DNA of 57,314 nt from contig JAJYFT010000005.1 in assembly GCA_021790815.1 (NCBI GenBank), positions 1 to 57,314 of the forward strand, given 5' to 3'. The notes beneath the pieces were generated by a model. That model made no database searches. It was given only the letters and a program-made list of their open reading frames with translations, and had not been told where the DNA came from. A program made the position numbers and the translations under genes. The stretch comes from Actinomycetes bacterium. GTDB lineage: Bacteria; Actinomycetota; Acidimicrobiia; Acidimicrobiales; JABEUL01. This document shows positions 10,623-21,343 of this stretch, piece by piece. The number at the start of each line of letters is the position of its first letter. Within the stretch, counting starts at the first letter, position 1.

Positions 10623-13600
10623 AACAACTTTTAAAAGATCAGCCAGCTTATAGGTGGTTAACTGCCTTTATAGTTCTCATTGTTCTTTGGTTAGTTCTCA
10701 GAGAAGCAATGCCAAGTGGGATGCCTAACGGAATTATTTTCTTTGGAGCCGTCCAAGGTGGTCTGTACTCATTGACTGCAATTGGCTTAGTGCTGCTATA
10801 CCGCTCACAAAAAATTGTTAACTTTTCTCAAAGCGCAATAGGCGGGATTGCGGTGAGTGTTGCAGTCGTACTAGTCGATAAGTGGCACGTATCATTCTGG
10901 ATTGCCTTGATTGTCGGACTAATTTCATCTGTCATAACTGGAGCAGTTGTAGAAATCTTGATCATAAGGAGGTTTTCAAATGCTCCTCGATTAATACTAA
11001 CCGTTGCAACCTTAGGAATTGCACAAGTTATCGGTGCACTTGGAGTTGCGATACCTTCCATGTTCAACCAACAATCTTTGATCTCTTTTCAAACACCTTT
11101 TACCCTAAAATTCACCATTATGCCGCTTCTTTTTACTGGAGACCACATTGTAGCGATTTCTTCAGTAGTAATTTGTCTTGCACTAGTTTGGTGGTTTCTA
11201 GATCGAACAAGGACAGGGATTGCAATTAGAGCCGCAGCTGACTCTAGAGACAGAGCTCGGTTATTAGGAATACCAGTGAAGAGACTTTCACTAATAACTT
11301 GGATGGTTGCAGCAGGACTATCCGGAGTTGCCGCGATGGTCTCAGCCCCACCAGATATGGGGAATCCACCCGATCTGGCAATTGCAGCGGGTCCAATTGT
11401 CCTATTGGCTCCTTTAGCGGCAGCAGTTTTAGGGAGAATGGAGTCTCTCCCCATCACTGCTTTGGCAGGAATTCTACTTGGGGTTTTTCAACAAACGGTT
11501 TTTTGGTCGTTCCCTCACTCAACCGTAGTCGACGTTGGTTTTTTCGTTATAATTATTGTTTCACTTCTTGTACAACCTCCACCTCATAAAAGAGGTGACT
11601 TCTCTGGACCTGGAAGTTTTGTCACAATACGTGAAGTTAGACCGCTTTCTAAAGAACTTTCAAAACTGTTTGAAGTCAGACTTCTTAAATTTGGGCTACC
11701 AATCCTGATTCTTGGTGCAGCAATAATTATCCCCCTCCATTTAAGTCAAGTTGACGTCTTGCCATTTGCATACATTGCAATATATGGCATCGTCGCAGTC
11801 TCACTCGTGATACTGGCTGGATGGTCTGGGCAGATCAGTTTAGGGCAGTTTGGTTTTGCGGGCGTTGGAGCTGCTGTAACCGCAGGATTTACAGTTCATC
11901 TTCAGACTGATCTCTTCGTTTCTCTTTTTCTTTCGGCTACATTTGGTGCTCTGACCGCAATGGTTGTTGGTATTCCTGCACTTAGAATAAGCGGTCTATT
12001 CCTAGCGGTAGCGACGATGGCTTTTGCTGTACCAGTTAATACTTATTTACTAAATGCTACTGAATTTCCTTGGCTCAACCCTGCCCACATCAATCCTCCT
12101 TATCTTTTTGGTCATTTTAATCTTCAAGATATACACGTAATATACGAATTTTCAATTATTACACTTGCTGTCTGCGTAATCGCCACCTTTAACCTGCGTC
12201 GCGGAAGAACAGGCCGTGCTTTAATTGCATTGCGCGAAAACCAACCCTCAGCTGAAGCTTACGGAATTAACCCCCTGCTAGCAAGACTTGGATCATTTGC
12301 AGTATCAGGAGCAATTGCTGGCATTGCTGGAGCTCTACTTGTGATACTTCAGCAAGGAACTAGTTTCTCAGGTTTTGACCCTGAACTATCAATTAGCGTA
12401 TTTACAATTGTGGTAATTGGGGGCCTTGGATCACTTTCTGGAGCATTGTTTGGAGCTATATACGTTGGTTTAGCAAGCTACGAACTAAGTGGAGCAGGTC
12501 AGCTCCTCGCAACAGGAGCGGGGCTTTTGCTTTTGCTAATGTTTCTTCCGGAAGGTCTGGGCGGCATAATCTACCGCCTGAGAGATTTGCTGATGAAGAA
12601 AATTGCAAAGTTACACAAAATTGAAGTTCCAAACATACTTGAGCACGCAGCTTTCCACTCTATCGAAGAGAATGCAGCAACAAGTTCCTCTTTTAATGCA
12701 AGTCAAATTAATCCTGTTGAAATTAACACAACTCAAAACCAGACATCTAAAACTAACATGCAAGCTGATATTAGCCAACATGCAACTACACTTGAAGAAA
12801 CTGAGATGGACATTGTTTATGAAACTCAGCATGCGGTAACGACATCCAGATCAAATTCAAATGCACTAATCTCAATAAATGGTGTCGATGCTTCCTACAG
12901 CCAAGTACAGGTACTGTTTGGAGTAAATATTGAGGTTGAAGAGAACTCGGTTAAAGCAATTTTAGGAACAAATGGAGCCGGCAAATCGACAATTCTTAGA
13001 GTTATTTCTGGGCTTATGAAACCTTCACATGGATCGATTACATACTCAGGGAAAGACGTCACCTCTCTCTCCCCAGAAGACAGAGTGAAACTTGGCCTTG
13101 TAACCGTTCCAGGTGGGCGAGGAATCTTCGCATCTCTTAGCGTGGAAGAGAACTTAAAGATGGCGATGTGGACCGTCAAAGACGACAATGAATTTATTGA
13201 TTTAACGATTAACAATATTTATAAGCTATTTCCTGTTCTCAAAGACAGATTGAAATCAAAAGCATGGATGCTCTCTGGTGGGGAGCAACAGATGCTGACT
13301 TTAAGTCAGTCACTTCTTTGCAAACCAAAAGTTCTCTTAATCGATGAGCTCTCACTTGGACTTTCACCATTAATCGTAAGTCAGCTATTGGATGCTGTGC
13401 GGGAGATGATCGCGAATGGAATCACTATAGTTGTAGTTGAACAGTCTATTAACGTAGCATCTTCAATAGCCCACAACTCTGTTTTTCTCGAAAGAGGGCA
13501 GGTTCGATTTGACGGCGATACTTCGGATCTTCTAACTCGAGAAGACCTCCTGAGATCAATATTTTTGAAACCTACAATAAATTCAGACGAACCATTTGAA

Positions 13601-14434
13601 GCTCCACCTGGTTTCATCCAAGGACCTCTAAAAGAAGCTCGATTTGAGATTTTAAGGGTATCAAAAAGATTTGGTGGTGTAGCTGCGATAGAAGAAGTTT
13701 CACTTCAAGTCATGCCTGGAGAAATTCACGGCATTATAGGGTCAAATGGAGCTGGGAAAACGACTCTTTTTGACTTGTGCTCAGGGTTCACACTTACAGA
13801 TCACGGCAACATTTATCTCGATGGAACTGATATTACTCATTTCAGCCCTTCAAAGAGAGCGCACAATGGCATAGGGCGAGTTTTCCAACATGCTGGACTG
13901 TTTCCCGCCTTAACGGTTAAAGAGACGCTAGCGTGTGCTTACGAACGGTTCATATACCCACGTGATCCAATTTCAAACATGTGCAGACTTCCACAGGTAG
14001 TGATGAATGAAAAGTTGATCAAAGAAAACACTGACTATCTTTTGGAACTTCTCCATTTAGAAAGATTTAGGGATTCGTTTATCTCTGAACTGTCAACTGG
14101 CACGAGAAGAATTGTTGAGCTTGCGTGTGCACTAGCTCATCGACCTTTAGTGCTTCTTCTGGATGAACCTTCGAGTGGTCTAGCTCAAAAAGAGTCCGAG
14201 TCACTTGGTAGTCTGTTAAATGACATTAGAAACCAAACCGGTGCATCCTTGCTCGTCATTGAACACGATGTACCTCTCGTATCTTCTATTTCCGACACAA
14301 TGACTTGTCTGCACCTAGGTGAAGTTCTCACTTCGGGAAAGCCAGGCGAGGTTTTAAGTAATGAATCCGTAGTCGCATCGTATCTTGGGACAGATAACAC
14401 GGCAATCTTTCGCTCAAACGCTGGATCAAATTAA
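10619..14434 (+). CDS. Fused LivH-LivM-LivF-LivG branched-chain amino-acid-type ABC transporter
   Basis: LivH-like permease (GAVQGGLYSLTAIGLVLLYRSQKIVNFSQSAIGG), LivM-like permease (YGIVAVSLVILAGWSGQISLGQFGFAGVGAA), LivF-like ATPase (ILGTNGAGKSTILR ... MLSGGEQQMLTLSQSLL), LivG-like ATPase (IIGSNGAGKTTLFD ... STGTRRIVELACALAHRPLVLLLDEPSSGLA). ATG at 10619 overlaps the SBP stop; the track start 10601 is an upstream TTG. Confidence 0.92.
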   Translation: MKQLLKDQPAYRWLTAFIVLIVLWLVLREAMPSGMPNGIIFFGAVQGGLYSLTAIGLVLLYRSQKIVNFSQSAIGGIAVSVAVVLVDKWHVSFWIALIVGLISSVITGAVVEILIIRRFSNAPRLILTVATLGIAQVIGALGVAIPSMFNQQSLISFQTPFTLKFTIMPLLFTGDHIVAISSVVICLALVWWFLDRTRTGIAIRAAADSRDRARLLGIPVKRLSLITWMVAAGLSGVAAMVSAPPDMGNPPDLAIAAGPIVLLAPLAAAVLGRMESLPITALAGILLGVFQQTVFWSFPHSTVVDVGFFVIIIVSLLVQPPPHKRGDFSGPGSFVTIREVRPLSKELSKLFEVRLLKFGLPILILGAAIIIPLHLSQVDVLPFAYIAIYGIVAVSLVILAGWSGQISLGQFGFAGVGAAVTAGFTVHLQTDLFVSLFLSATFGALTAMVVGIPALRISGLFLAVATMAFAVPVNTYLLNATEFPWLNPAHINPPYLFGHFNLQDIHVIYEFSIITLAVCVIATFNLRRGRTGRALIALRENQPSAEAYGINPLLARLGSFAVSGAIAGIAGALLVILQQGTSFSGFDPELSISVFTIVVIGGLGSLSGALFGAIYVGLASYELSGAGQLLATGAGLLLLLMFLPEGLGGIIYRLRDLLMKKIAKLHKIEVPNILEHAAFHSIEENAATSSSFNASQINPVEINTTQNQTSKTNMQADISQHATTLEETEMDIVYETQHAVTTSRSNSNALISINGVDASYSQVQVLFGVNIEVEENSVKAILGTNGAGKSTILRVISGLMKPSHGSITYSGKDVTSLSPEDRVKLGLVTVPGGRGIFASLSVEENLKMAMWTVKDDNEFIDLTINNIYKLFPVLKDRLKSKAWMLSGGEQQMLTLSQSLLCKPKVLLIDELSLGLSPLIVSQLLDAVREMIANGITIVVVEQSINVASSIAHNSVFLERGQVRFDGDTSDLLTREDLLRSIFLKPTINSDEPFEAPPGFIQGPLKEARFEILRVSKRFGGVAAIEEVSLQVMPGEIHGIIGSNGAGKTTLFDLCSGFTLTDHGNIYLDGTDITHFSPSKRAHNGIGRVFQHAGLFPALTVKETLACAYERFIYPRDPISNMCRLPQVVMNEKLIKENTDYLLELLHLERFRDSFISELSTGTRRIVELACALAHRPLVLLLDEPSSGLAQKESESLGSLLNDIRNQTGASLLVIEHDVPLVSSISDTMTCLHLGEVLTSGKPGEVLSNESVVASYLGTDNTAIFRSNAGSN

Positions 14435-14586
14435 CTAAATTTGATTTCAGCTAGAATTATGACTTAAGTTCAACAGTATCTGTCTGTTTATAGGTAATGT
14501 AGTATTGATCATTGTTTACATCTCGACGAATGATAATTGAAATCATATGAACGTTTCCCTAATTTTTGATTTAAGACTATAATTTT

Positions 14587-15468
14587 ATGCTTATTGTCGT
14601 TCCAACAAGTATATTTGCTGCATTTTGTTTCGCAGTCGCTGCAGTGATTCAACAGTATCGAGCTTCAAGTGAGCCAGATAGTTTAAACTTACACCCGAAC
14701 CTGATCGTAAAGTTAGCAAAGCAGCCAGTTTGGCTTTTGGGAATCGTTGCAAGCATTGCAGGATTTGGATTTCAAGCTGTTGCACTATGGAAGGGTTCCC
14801 TAACTACCGTGCAGCCTCTGCTAGTTCTAGGTCTCGTTTTTGCAATTCCACTTTCAAAAGCGACAATTTACAAGAAATTACCAAATGTTCGTGAATGGCT
14901 AGCAACATTTCTAGTTACTGGTGGGATAGTTTGGTTCTTAATAGTCGCCAAGGCTAAAGGTGGGAATCCTACTGCTTCAACAAAGGACTGGATTTCTACA
15001 ATTTTTATTGTTTTTCTAATTGCAATTTTTATAATATTTCTATCGCGCTTTCAAAATCCAGCTGGAAGATCAATAATGCAGGCAACAGCTGCAGGAATAG
15101 TAAACGGCCTAGCTGCAGCTTTTACAAAAGGTGTAGCCCATAACGTGGGAATACTATTCCAAGGAAAGCACTCCTACGTGTTCATTGTGACCCATGCAAT
15201 ATTTGAGTGGCAGCTATTCGCGCTTCTAATTGATTACTTTTTGGTACTTCTGCTTGTCCAAAGTGCATTTCAAGGCATTCAGATTGGTTGGTCACTTCCA
15301 GCTCTCACGGTTGCTAATCCATTTGCAAGTTTAACTATTGGTATCGTTGCTTTTCACGAAAGTATTGGTCTTAATGCGCTTTCAATCGGACTAGAAATTA
15401 TTGGTATTGTAACAATGCTCATTGGGATGATAGTTTTAGCGATGCTTCCGCCGAATACTAAGGCTTAA
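14587..15468 (+). CDS. DMT/EamA-like multi-TM transporter
   Basis: Hydrophobic protein with about 9-10 TM segments and repeated DMT pattern (VQPLLVLGLVFAIPLSKA; LTVANPFASLTIGIVAFHESI). Confidence 0.75.
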   Translation: MLIVVPTSIFAAFCFAVAAVIQQYRASSEPDSLNLHPNLIVKLAKQPVWLLGIVASIAGFGFQAVALWKGSLTTVQPLLVLGLVFAIPLSKATIYKKLPNVREWLATFLVTGGIVWFLIVAKAKGGNPTASTKDWISTIFIVFLIAIFIIFLSRFQNPAGRSIMQATAAGIVNGLAAAFTKGVAHNVGILFQGKHSYVFIVTHAIFEWQLFALLIDYFLVLLLVQSAFQGIQIGWSLPALTVANPFASLTIGIVAFHESIGLNALSIGLEIIGIVTMLIGMIVLAMLPPNTKA

Positions 15469-15769
15469 CTAACTTTTAAATTAAAATTGAGAGATGACAG
15501 TAGTTGTCTCAGCAAACCACATTAAAAGTGTTTGAATAAACTAATCAAAGCTCAGTAACGTGTTCATCCAAAAGTTAGATAATCTGGTTTAACATTTAAA
15601 TCAATTTAAGCTTCAAGATACGATAAAAGTTTAGCTGAAAGAATGCAAGAACTTCTTGGTAGTTGCACTGACCTACTCTTGGCTTAAGAGCACTGTACTA
15701 ATTAGAATTACTTCTGATTGAACTTGCCCTGGTTGAACTACTTCCAAATGATCAATCGTAGTGTGACAT

Positions 15770-17404
15770 CTATTTATTAGCGTTTTGGAAACAGTTTAAA
15801 GGTTGACCAACTGGCAAAGTTGGGGCAAAATTAAAGCTGTACTCTTTCCCTCCATTACAAGGTTCAATGGCCCCTGGTTTTCCATTGACTTCACTGATTG
15901 TATTTGCGGCGTAGTAATCAATCTGAAAACTTGCAGCTGGTGAAAATGTACCTTGGCTAAAGTCCCACTTTCCAAACTCTCCACCTGGGAGTGATGTCGG
16001 GAGTGAGTCAAGTCCTTCTTTAAACGTCTGCGGATTTAGATCAGGTCCTGCCGCTTGCAACGCATCAAATAACATTAACATGTTTGCGTAAATTAGTGGG
16101 TATACAGGCTCTAGTTGAGTTGTAGATGTTGCTCCCATCTTATAGACATTATATGCCTCAATGTCTTGCTTTGGAGGAGTTGGTCGTGAAACGATAATCG
16201 TATGATCCATCTCTTTTTGATCCATCCCTTGCAAGAAGGCATCTATGCCTCCAGTTGGGGCACCAGTTGCTTCAGCATACCATTGTGGATAGAAGTGGTT
16301 TTGGTCTGCAAATGAAGTAAATAACTTTGGTGTGACTGGGTCACAAGCAGCACATACTACAGTATTAACGCCGTTTTCTTTGAACTGAGCTAGTATGCTC
16401 TCTTCTTGTTGGGTCAAAGTATTGAAATCAAGTGCCACTTCTTTCACAACTGCCGGGACAACATTGTACTTTGATTTTAGAAGAGTTAGCATATTGTCGG
16501 CACACTCTTGGGTTGAGCTACCCTGGGGAAATATAATTCCGAGTTTTGCAGTCTCATGAATAAATCTGGCATCTCCTGCATACATTGCAGGTTGATTAGC
16601 TATTGCCTTCCCGATTACAGCTGCATCTGCTTGCGCTGAGGTGTCACAACTTGGATAGGGTGAATACACATATGGGGAATAAGTTTGGTAGTAAGAATTG
16701 GGGAGAAAACCAAGGTTAAAAGCAACTACCTTGTTGTCTGCCAAGTACTGATCATAGATAGAAGTTGAGTCGATCATTGAAAGATCGGCAAAAGCATGGA
16801 TATTATTTGCTACGTTAATTGCATCGGCCTGTGCTTTTGCATTATTTCCAGTCAGATCTTCTTGTAAGAAGTCACTTGTGCCGTTATAAGCAACAAGCTT
16901 AACTTTCCTTCCGTATAACTCAAAGTACTTGTTAAACACATTGATATAAGCTTGCATCGTCGAAATAGCCTCTTCGTTTGTTCCAATTAGTGCAGGAGGA
17001 ATCAACGAATACGCAATCTGCAGGTCAGCTGAAGCTGCCGCTCTATAAGTAATTGTTATTGTGGTTGAAGTTACACCATTCGACGTAGCTCCACCATTGT
17101 TTCCAGTAAACTTTGGTTCACAAATTGGTGAGTAATGCGACCAACTAACTTGTCTTATGCCAGGGCCACACTGACTTCCATATACAGTTGCGCCGGGTTG
17201 ACCCAACATATTAGCTACTGGGCTTCCTGATAAGTTAAGCCCAAGGGATGCTGAACTTGCCAGCTTGGGAGTAAGATAAAACCCAACGCCAATCAGGACC
17301 ATCACAACTATAACTACAGTAATGCGTCTTGTTCCCCGCAAAGGGAAAAATGGCTGCTCTTTAACTGCCGTTTTCCCTGAGATTTCAACTTTATATCGTG
17401 CCAT
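15770..17404 (-). CDS. ABC transporter substrate-binding protein, paralog of 9003-10622
   Basis: Shares CGPGIRQVSWSHYSPICEPKFTGNNGGATSNGVTSTTITITYR with the first SBP (CAPNIRQVPWSKYAPYCEPKWTGNNGGTTSFGVTKSTITITYR). Confidence 0.82.
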   Translation of the reverse strand: MARYKVEISGKTAVKEQPFFPLRGTRRITVVIVVMVLIGVGFYLTPKLASSASLGLNLSGSPVANMLGQPGATVYGSQCGPGIRQVSWSHYSPICEPKFTGNNGGATSNGVTSTTITITYRAAASADLQIAYSLIPPALIGTNEEAISTMQAYINVFNKYFELYGRKVKLVAYNGTSDFLQEDLTGNNAKAQADAINVANNIHAFADLSMIDSTSIYDQYLADNKVVAFNLGFLPNSYYQTYSPYVYSPYPSCDTSAQADAAVIGKAIANQPAMYAGDARFIHETAKLGIIFPQGSSTQECADNMLTLLKSKYNVVPAVVKEVALDFNTLTQQEESILAQFKENGVNTVVCAACDPVTPKLFTSFADQNHFYPQWYAEATGAPTGGIDAFLQGMDQKEMDHTIIVSRPTPPKQDIEAYNVYKMGATSTTQLEPVYPLIYANMLMLFDALQAAGPDLNPQTFKEGLDSLPTSLPGGEFGKWDFSQGTFSPAASFQIDYYAANTISEVNGKPGAIEPCNGGKEYSFNFAPTLPVGQPLNCFQNANK

Positions 17405-17507
17405 AATGTGACTCCTAGTGCCTCGGTGACAACTCTAAAATAGTATCGCAAATTTTTCAAGTTTGCACGTCAAATAATCGACGCTTCCCATTTCCATGGG
17501 ATTTTTC

Positions 17508-18614
17508 CTATTCTGAAACTTTTGCTTCATTAGAAACTTTAACTAGCCTATCAAGAACTTCGAGTGCATTTCCATTGTCTATTGACTCTTTTGCTAAATC
17601 TATCCCAATCTCAATTGATTCAGCCCTATTAGCTGCATATATTGCTGCACCCGCATTTATTAAAACTACGTCTCGCTTCGGGCCTTTTTCGCCATTTAAT
17701 ATAGATCGAACAATTTCAGCATTATCTTTGGGGCTTCCACCAAGCAGATCTTCCATTTTTGCACTTTTAAAACCGTAATCAGATGGATCAATTTCAAAAT
17801 TTGTCTCTTTTACTAGTCTCTCTCCATTTTCACCGATTTGTACCTCCGACTGGAAGACAAAAGTTGGCGAAACTGTAGAAATTTCATCTAAGCCTTCTTT
17901 TGAGTGAACAATTAAAGCTTTTTTACAACCCATCTCCATGAGAACTTGTCTCATGTGGTTTGCAACATTTATATTCGAGACTCCAAGTAAGTGAAATGCT
18001 GGCCTTGCAGGATTTGATAGAGGACCCAGTAAATTAAATACTGTTGGAATTCCCAGCTCCTTTCTTACTGGTCCCACAAAACGCATCGCTGGATGAAATT
18101 TTTGAGCCAAAAAGAATCCAATGCCAACTTCATCTAAACATTTTTTGACTCCATCAGGACCCAGATCAATTGCAACACCTAAGGCTTCTAACACATCGGC
18201 TGAACCAGAATTTGAACTTGCCGCCCGATTCCCATGTTTTGCTACTTTGACACCACTTGCTGCAACAACTATTGAAGATGTTGTTGAAATGTTAAAAGTT
18301 CCAGATCTATCCCCTCCAGTTCCACAGGTGTCAAGTAAAGCCTCATTATAATCAATCGTAATTTTCTCAGCTGCATTAAGCATTGCTTTAACAAGCCCCA
18401 TTAGTTCGTGAATGGTCTCGCCTTTTGACTTAAGCGCAATTAAAAATGCTGCTATCTGAGAGTCTTTTGCTTGTCCTAAAAGCATCTGAGACATAATTGC
18501 CTCAGACTCATCCTCTGAAAGGTCGATATTATCGAGAATTCGAGAGATAAAGTAAGACCATCCTTCAAAGGTAGTTTTTGGAATGGGCTCCACTAAAATT
18601 TGTCTCCTATCCAC
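17508..18614 (-). CDS. trpD: Anthranilate phosphoribosyltransferase
   Basis: LLDTCGTGGDRSGTFNISTTSSIVVAASGVKVAKHGNRAASSNSGSADVLEALGV; FNLLGPLSNPARPAFHLLGV. Confidence 0.96.
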   Translation of the reverse strand: MDRRQILVEPIPKTTFEGWSYFISRILDNIDLSEDESEAIMSQMLLGQAKDSQIAAFLIALKSKGETIHELMGLVKAMLNAAEKITIDYNEALLDTCGTGGDRSGTFNISTTSSIVVAASGVKVAKHGNRAASSNSGSADVLEALGVAIDLGPDGVKKCLDEVGIGFFLAQKFHPAMRFVGPVRKELGIPTVFNLLGPLSNPARPAFHLLGVSNINVANHMRQVLMEMGCKKALIVHSKEGLDEISTVSPTFVFQSEVQIGENGERLVKETNFEIDPSDYGFKSAKMEDLLGGSPKDNAEIVRSILNGEKGPKRDVVLINAGAAIYAANRAESIEIGIDLAKESIDNGNALEVLDRLVKVSNEAKVSE

Positions 18615-18910
18615 ACTCTACCGTACTTGAATTCCTCTGTTCTTGACATCCTTAATAGTGTATCCGTTAACCGCCCTAAAGTTATGAGGTCAGTTACCAA
18701 TGGTCCAGTGGCCAATGTTCCAGTTCCGGAATTCCTGCTACTAGTGTTCCAGATTGCAAGAGTCGACGAGTCGAAACGAAACGGATTGTGTGTCAGGTTT
18801 ATACGAATTTAAGTTAAAGCCAGCATTTTGATTAGTGCTATTTAAAACAATCTTTCCAATTTCAGTTAAAAGATTTAGTTCAATTCTTGATTTCAGTCTT
18901 CTTTGAGACG

Positions 18911-20080
18911 TTAATCCCACCAAAGATCTCTATCTAATACTCCTTTTGCTATAAGACCTAACTGAATCTGGCTACTTCCTTCAACTATTGTTAGCTGTTT
19001 TGCATCACGGTAGTAGAGTTCTGTCATATGATCTTCCATATATCCCGCTGCTCCAAGCATTTGAAGTGCAATATTTGAGGCCTTAACTGCCAACTCAGTC
19101 GCGTAGTACTTGGAAGCCGACAAAAATGGCACATACTCCTTGGTAAACTTCCCCTCGTCAGCATATGTCGCTGCTCTGTAGGTTAAAAGTCTTGCAGCTT
19201 CAATTTCGACTGCAAGCTTTGCAATTTCCCACTGAAGTCCTTGTTGAGTAGAGAGTGGGCGACCAAATGCTTCACGTTCTTCTAGATACTTTGTTGCATA
19301 CATAAGGGCACCTTCAGCCAGTCCAATGCCTCTAGCTGCGACAATTGGGCGCATTGAGTTAAGTCCAAGCATTGCAAGTCTAAAACCGCCAACTTCACCA
19401 ATCAAATTTTCACTAGGAACTTCAACATTTTCTAGAATAAGTTCACCCGTGTCAACTCCTTTGACTCCCATTTTCTTATCGAGTCTTCCAACGCTCAAGC
19501 CTTTTGAGTTCCTCTCAACTACAAATGCAGAAATGGAATCATGAGACCTACTCGATGGATTTTGCGTTTTCGCAAATACCGTGTACCAATCAGCTTGTTT
19601 TACACCCGACATCCAGCATTTCACGCCGTTTAAGATCCAATTCCCATTCTTATTCAACGAAGCAGAAGTTCTAATGCCCATGACATCACTCCCGGCCTGC
19701 GGTTCAGATAGTGCAAATGAGGCACGAGACGTTCCATTTGCAATACCAGGTAGGTAACGCTCCTTTTGTTCTTTCGAACCAGCAATCATCATCGGACCAG
19801 TTGGAAGACGAGTTAGCAAAAGCATTAAGGCAGCTGTATTTGAATACTTCGCGACCTCTTCGATAGCTACTGCGAGCCCTAAAATGCCTGCTCCTGAACC
19901 TCCATACTCCTCCGGAATGCAAAGCCCTAGTAAACCGGCATCCTTAAATGCATTAAAAAAATCATTAGGGTACTCGCCAGTATGATCAACTTCTCTAGCT
20001 CGATTTGCAATTTTATCTTGTGAGAGCTTTCTAACCGTAGCTTGAAGCATCTGCATCTCGTCTGAGAGATCAAAACTCAT
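18911..20080 (-). CDS. Acyl-CoA dehydrogenase
   Basis: ASFALSEPQAGSDVMGIRTSA; LQMLGAAGYMEDHMTELYYRDAKQLTIVEGSSQIQ (catalytic Glu present). Confidence 0.95.
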   Translation of the reverse strand: MSFDLSDEMQMLQATVRKLSQDKIANRAREVDHTGEYPNDFFNAFKDAGLLGLCIPEEYGGSGAGILGLAVAIEEVAKYSNTAALMLLLTRLPTGPMMIAGSKEQKERYLPGIANGTSRASFALSEPQAGSDVMGIRTSASLNKNGNWILNGVKCWMSGVKQADWYTVFAKTQNPSSRSHDSISAFVVERNSKGLSVGRLDKKMGVKGVDTGELILENVEVPSENLIGEVGGFRLAMLGLNSMRPIVAARGIGLAEGALMYATKYLEEREAFGRPLSTQQGLQWEIAKLAVEIEAARLLTYRAATYADEGKFTKEYVPFLSASKYYATELAVKASNIALQMLGAAGYMEDHMTELYYRDAKQLTIVEGSSQIQLGLIAKGVLDRDLWWD

Positions 20081-20179
20081 AAATTATTTCTCCAGTTAGA
20101 AGTTACACTGTACAAAGTGTTAAATTATAAACTTATATACCGCTTACATTGCAAATAAGTTTACTTAAGACTTAAGGTC

Positions 20180-20431
20180 TTAGGCAGACTTTCTTCTTTG
20201 GCGCAATATTCGACGCCTTTCACGCTCAGTAGCTCCACCCCACACACCATCTTTTTCACGGTAAGTTAGCGCGTGCTCCAAGCACAACTGCCTTACAGTA
20301 CACATGGCACATATACTTTTAGCTTCCTGGGCTCCAATATCATCTTCTGGTTCGGGGTAAAAGACATCTGCGTCTAGACCTTTACAGGCAGCTTTAGCCC
20401 TCCATGCTGGGTTAATCTGGGTTGATTTCAT
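20180..20431 (-). CDS. WhiB-family iron-sulfur transcriptional regulator
   Basis: Four-Cys pattern (AACKGL...ICAMCTVRQLC), GVWGG turn, basic C-terminus RERRRILRQRRKS. Confidence 0.95.
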   Translation of the reverse strand: MKSTQINPAWRAKAACKGLDADVFYPEPEDDIGAQEAKSICAMCTVRQLCLEHALTYREKDGVWGGATERERRRILRQRRKSA

Positions 20432-20670
20432 CCTATCTTCCGTTCGTATTCCTTTAAAAATCTTATCTCAATTACTAGTTTCAGTGCAATACCAAAAACA
20501 GTTTTTTTGAAAATCTTTTCTACACAGTATTTTTAGTAGAAATATTCATTTAGGTCATAGTATCACTAATGTGTATTGATTGTCCAGACTAATGCACAAA
20601 AATTTATAACTCCAGCATATAGGGTATATATAAGTTACTTTTGGTTACATTTTAATGGGAATAACTACTT

Positions 20671-21069
20671 TTAGGTACTACTTCCTACTGCACTTGCTAA
20701 TTTAGCTTCACTTTTTGACGAATCTGCCTTTTTCCCATTGTCGGTCTTTGTGCTATCACTTTTCCCTAAATCCCCTGGTTTATTTGAAGTATTTGCGGCG
20801 ACATCTTTGGTGCTGCTATCTTTTGATCCAGCTTCTTTTGATCCTGCTTCTTTTGCAGCAACGGCGTTTGGGGCGGAAGCTGACTTCTTATCCCTGCTAT
20901 CTGTTTTATAGAATCCTGAACCTTTAAAAACAATGCCGACTGAGCCAAACACTTTTTTTAAATTCGAAGATCCACACAACGTGCAAGCACTCAATGGAGG
21001 GTCAGTAAATGATTGAACTATCTCTATAGTTTCACCACAATCTTTACATTTGTATTCGTACGCAGGCAT
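20671..21069 (-). CDS. FmdB-family zinc-ribbon protein with low-complexity C-terminus
   Basis: MPAYEYKCKDCGETIEIVQSF...CTLCGSSNLKKVFGSVGIVFKGSGFYKTD, then a Lys/Ser/Ala-rich tail. Confidence 0.9.
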   Translation of the reverse strand: MPAYEYKCKDCGETIEIVQSFTDPPLSACTLCGSSNLKKVFGSVGIVFKGSGFYKTDSRDKKSASAPNAVAAKEAGSKEAGSKDSSTKDVAANTSNKPGDLGKSDSTKTDNGKKADSSKSEAKLASAVGSST

Positions 21070-21343
21070 TTTAGATCCTTTTCTAATAAATCAATCAAAA
21101 TCTTAACAGTTTGCAAAAGATATTACTTTTTACTTAAAGTTTAAACAAATTAAAACCAGCCACTATTTCCATGTTTCCCAATCAATTTGATTCAACATTC
21201 TGGGAAAATAGCTAATTACTCAGTAAAAGTTTGGTCTAATTATTTTGGCTATGCTTAGCAAAGGTTCATTTTGACTCTAAAACTACATTAGTAATTCATT
21301 TGTAGAACAAACTGCACTATATAGAGGTTAAGGCATTTTAAAC

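Noticed and set aside
10882-11589. ORFs 10882-11229(+), 11089-11457(-) and 11299-11589(+)
   Set aside because: Overlap the LivH part of the fused transporter in other frames; no family features.
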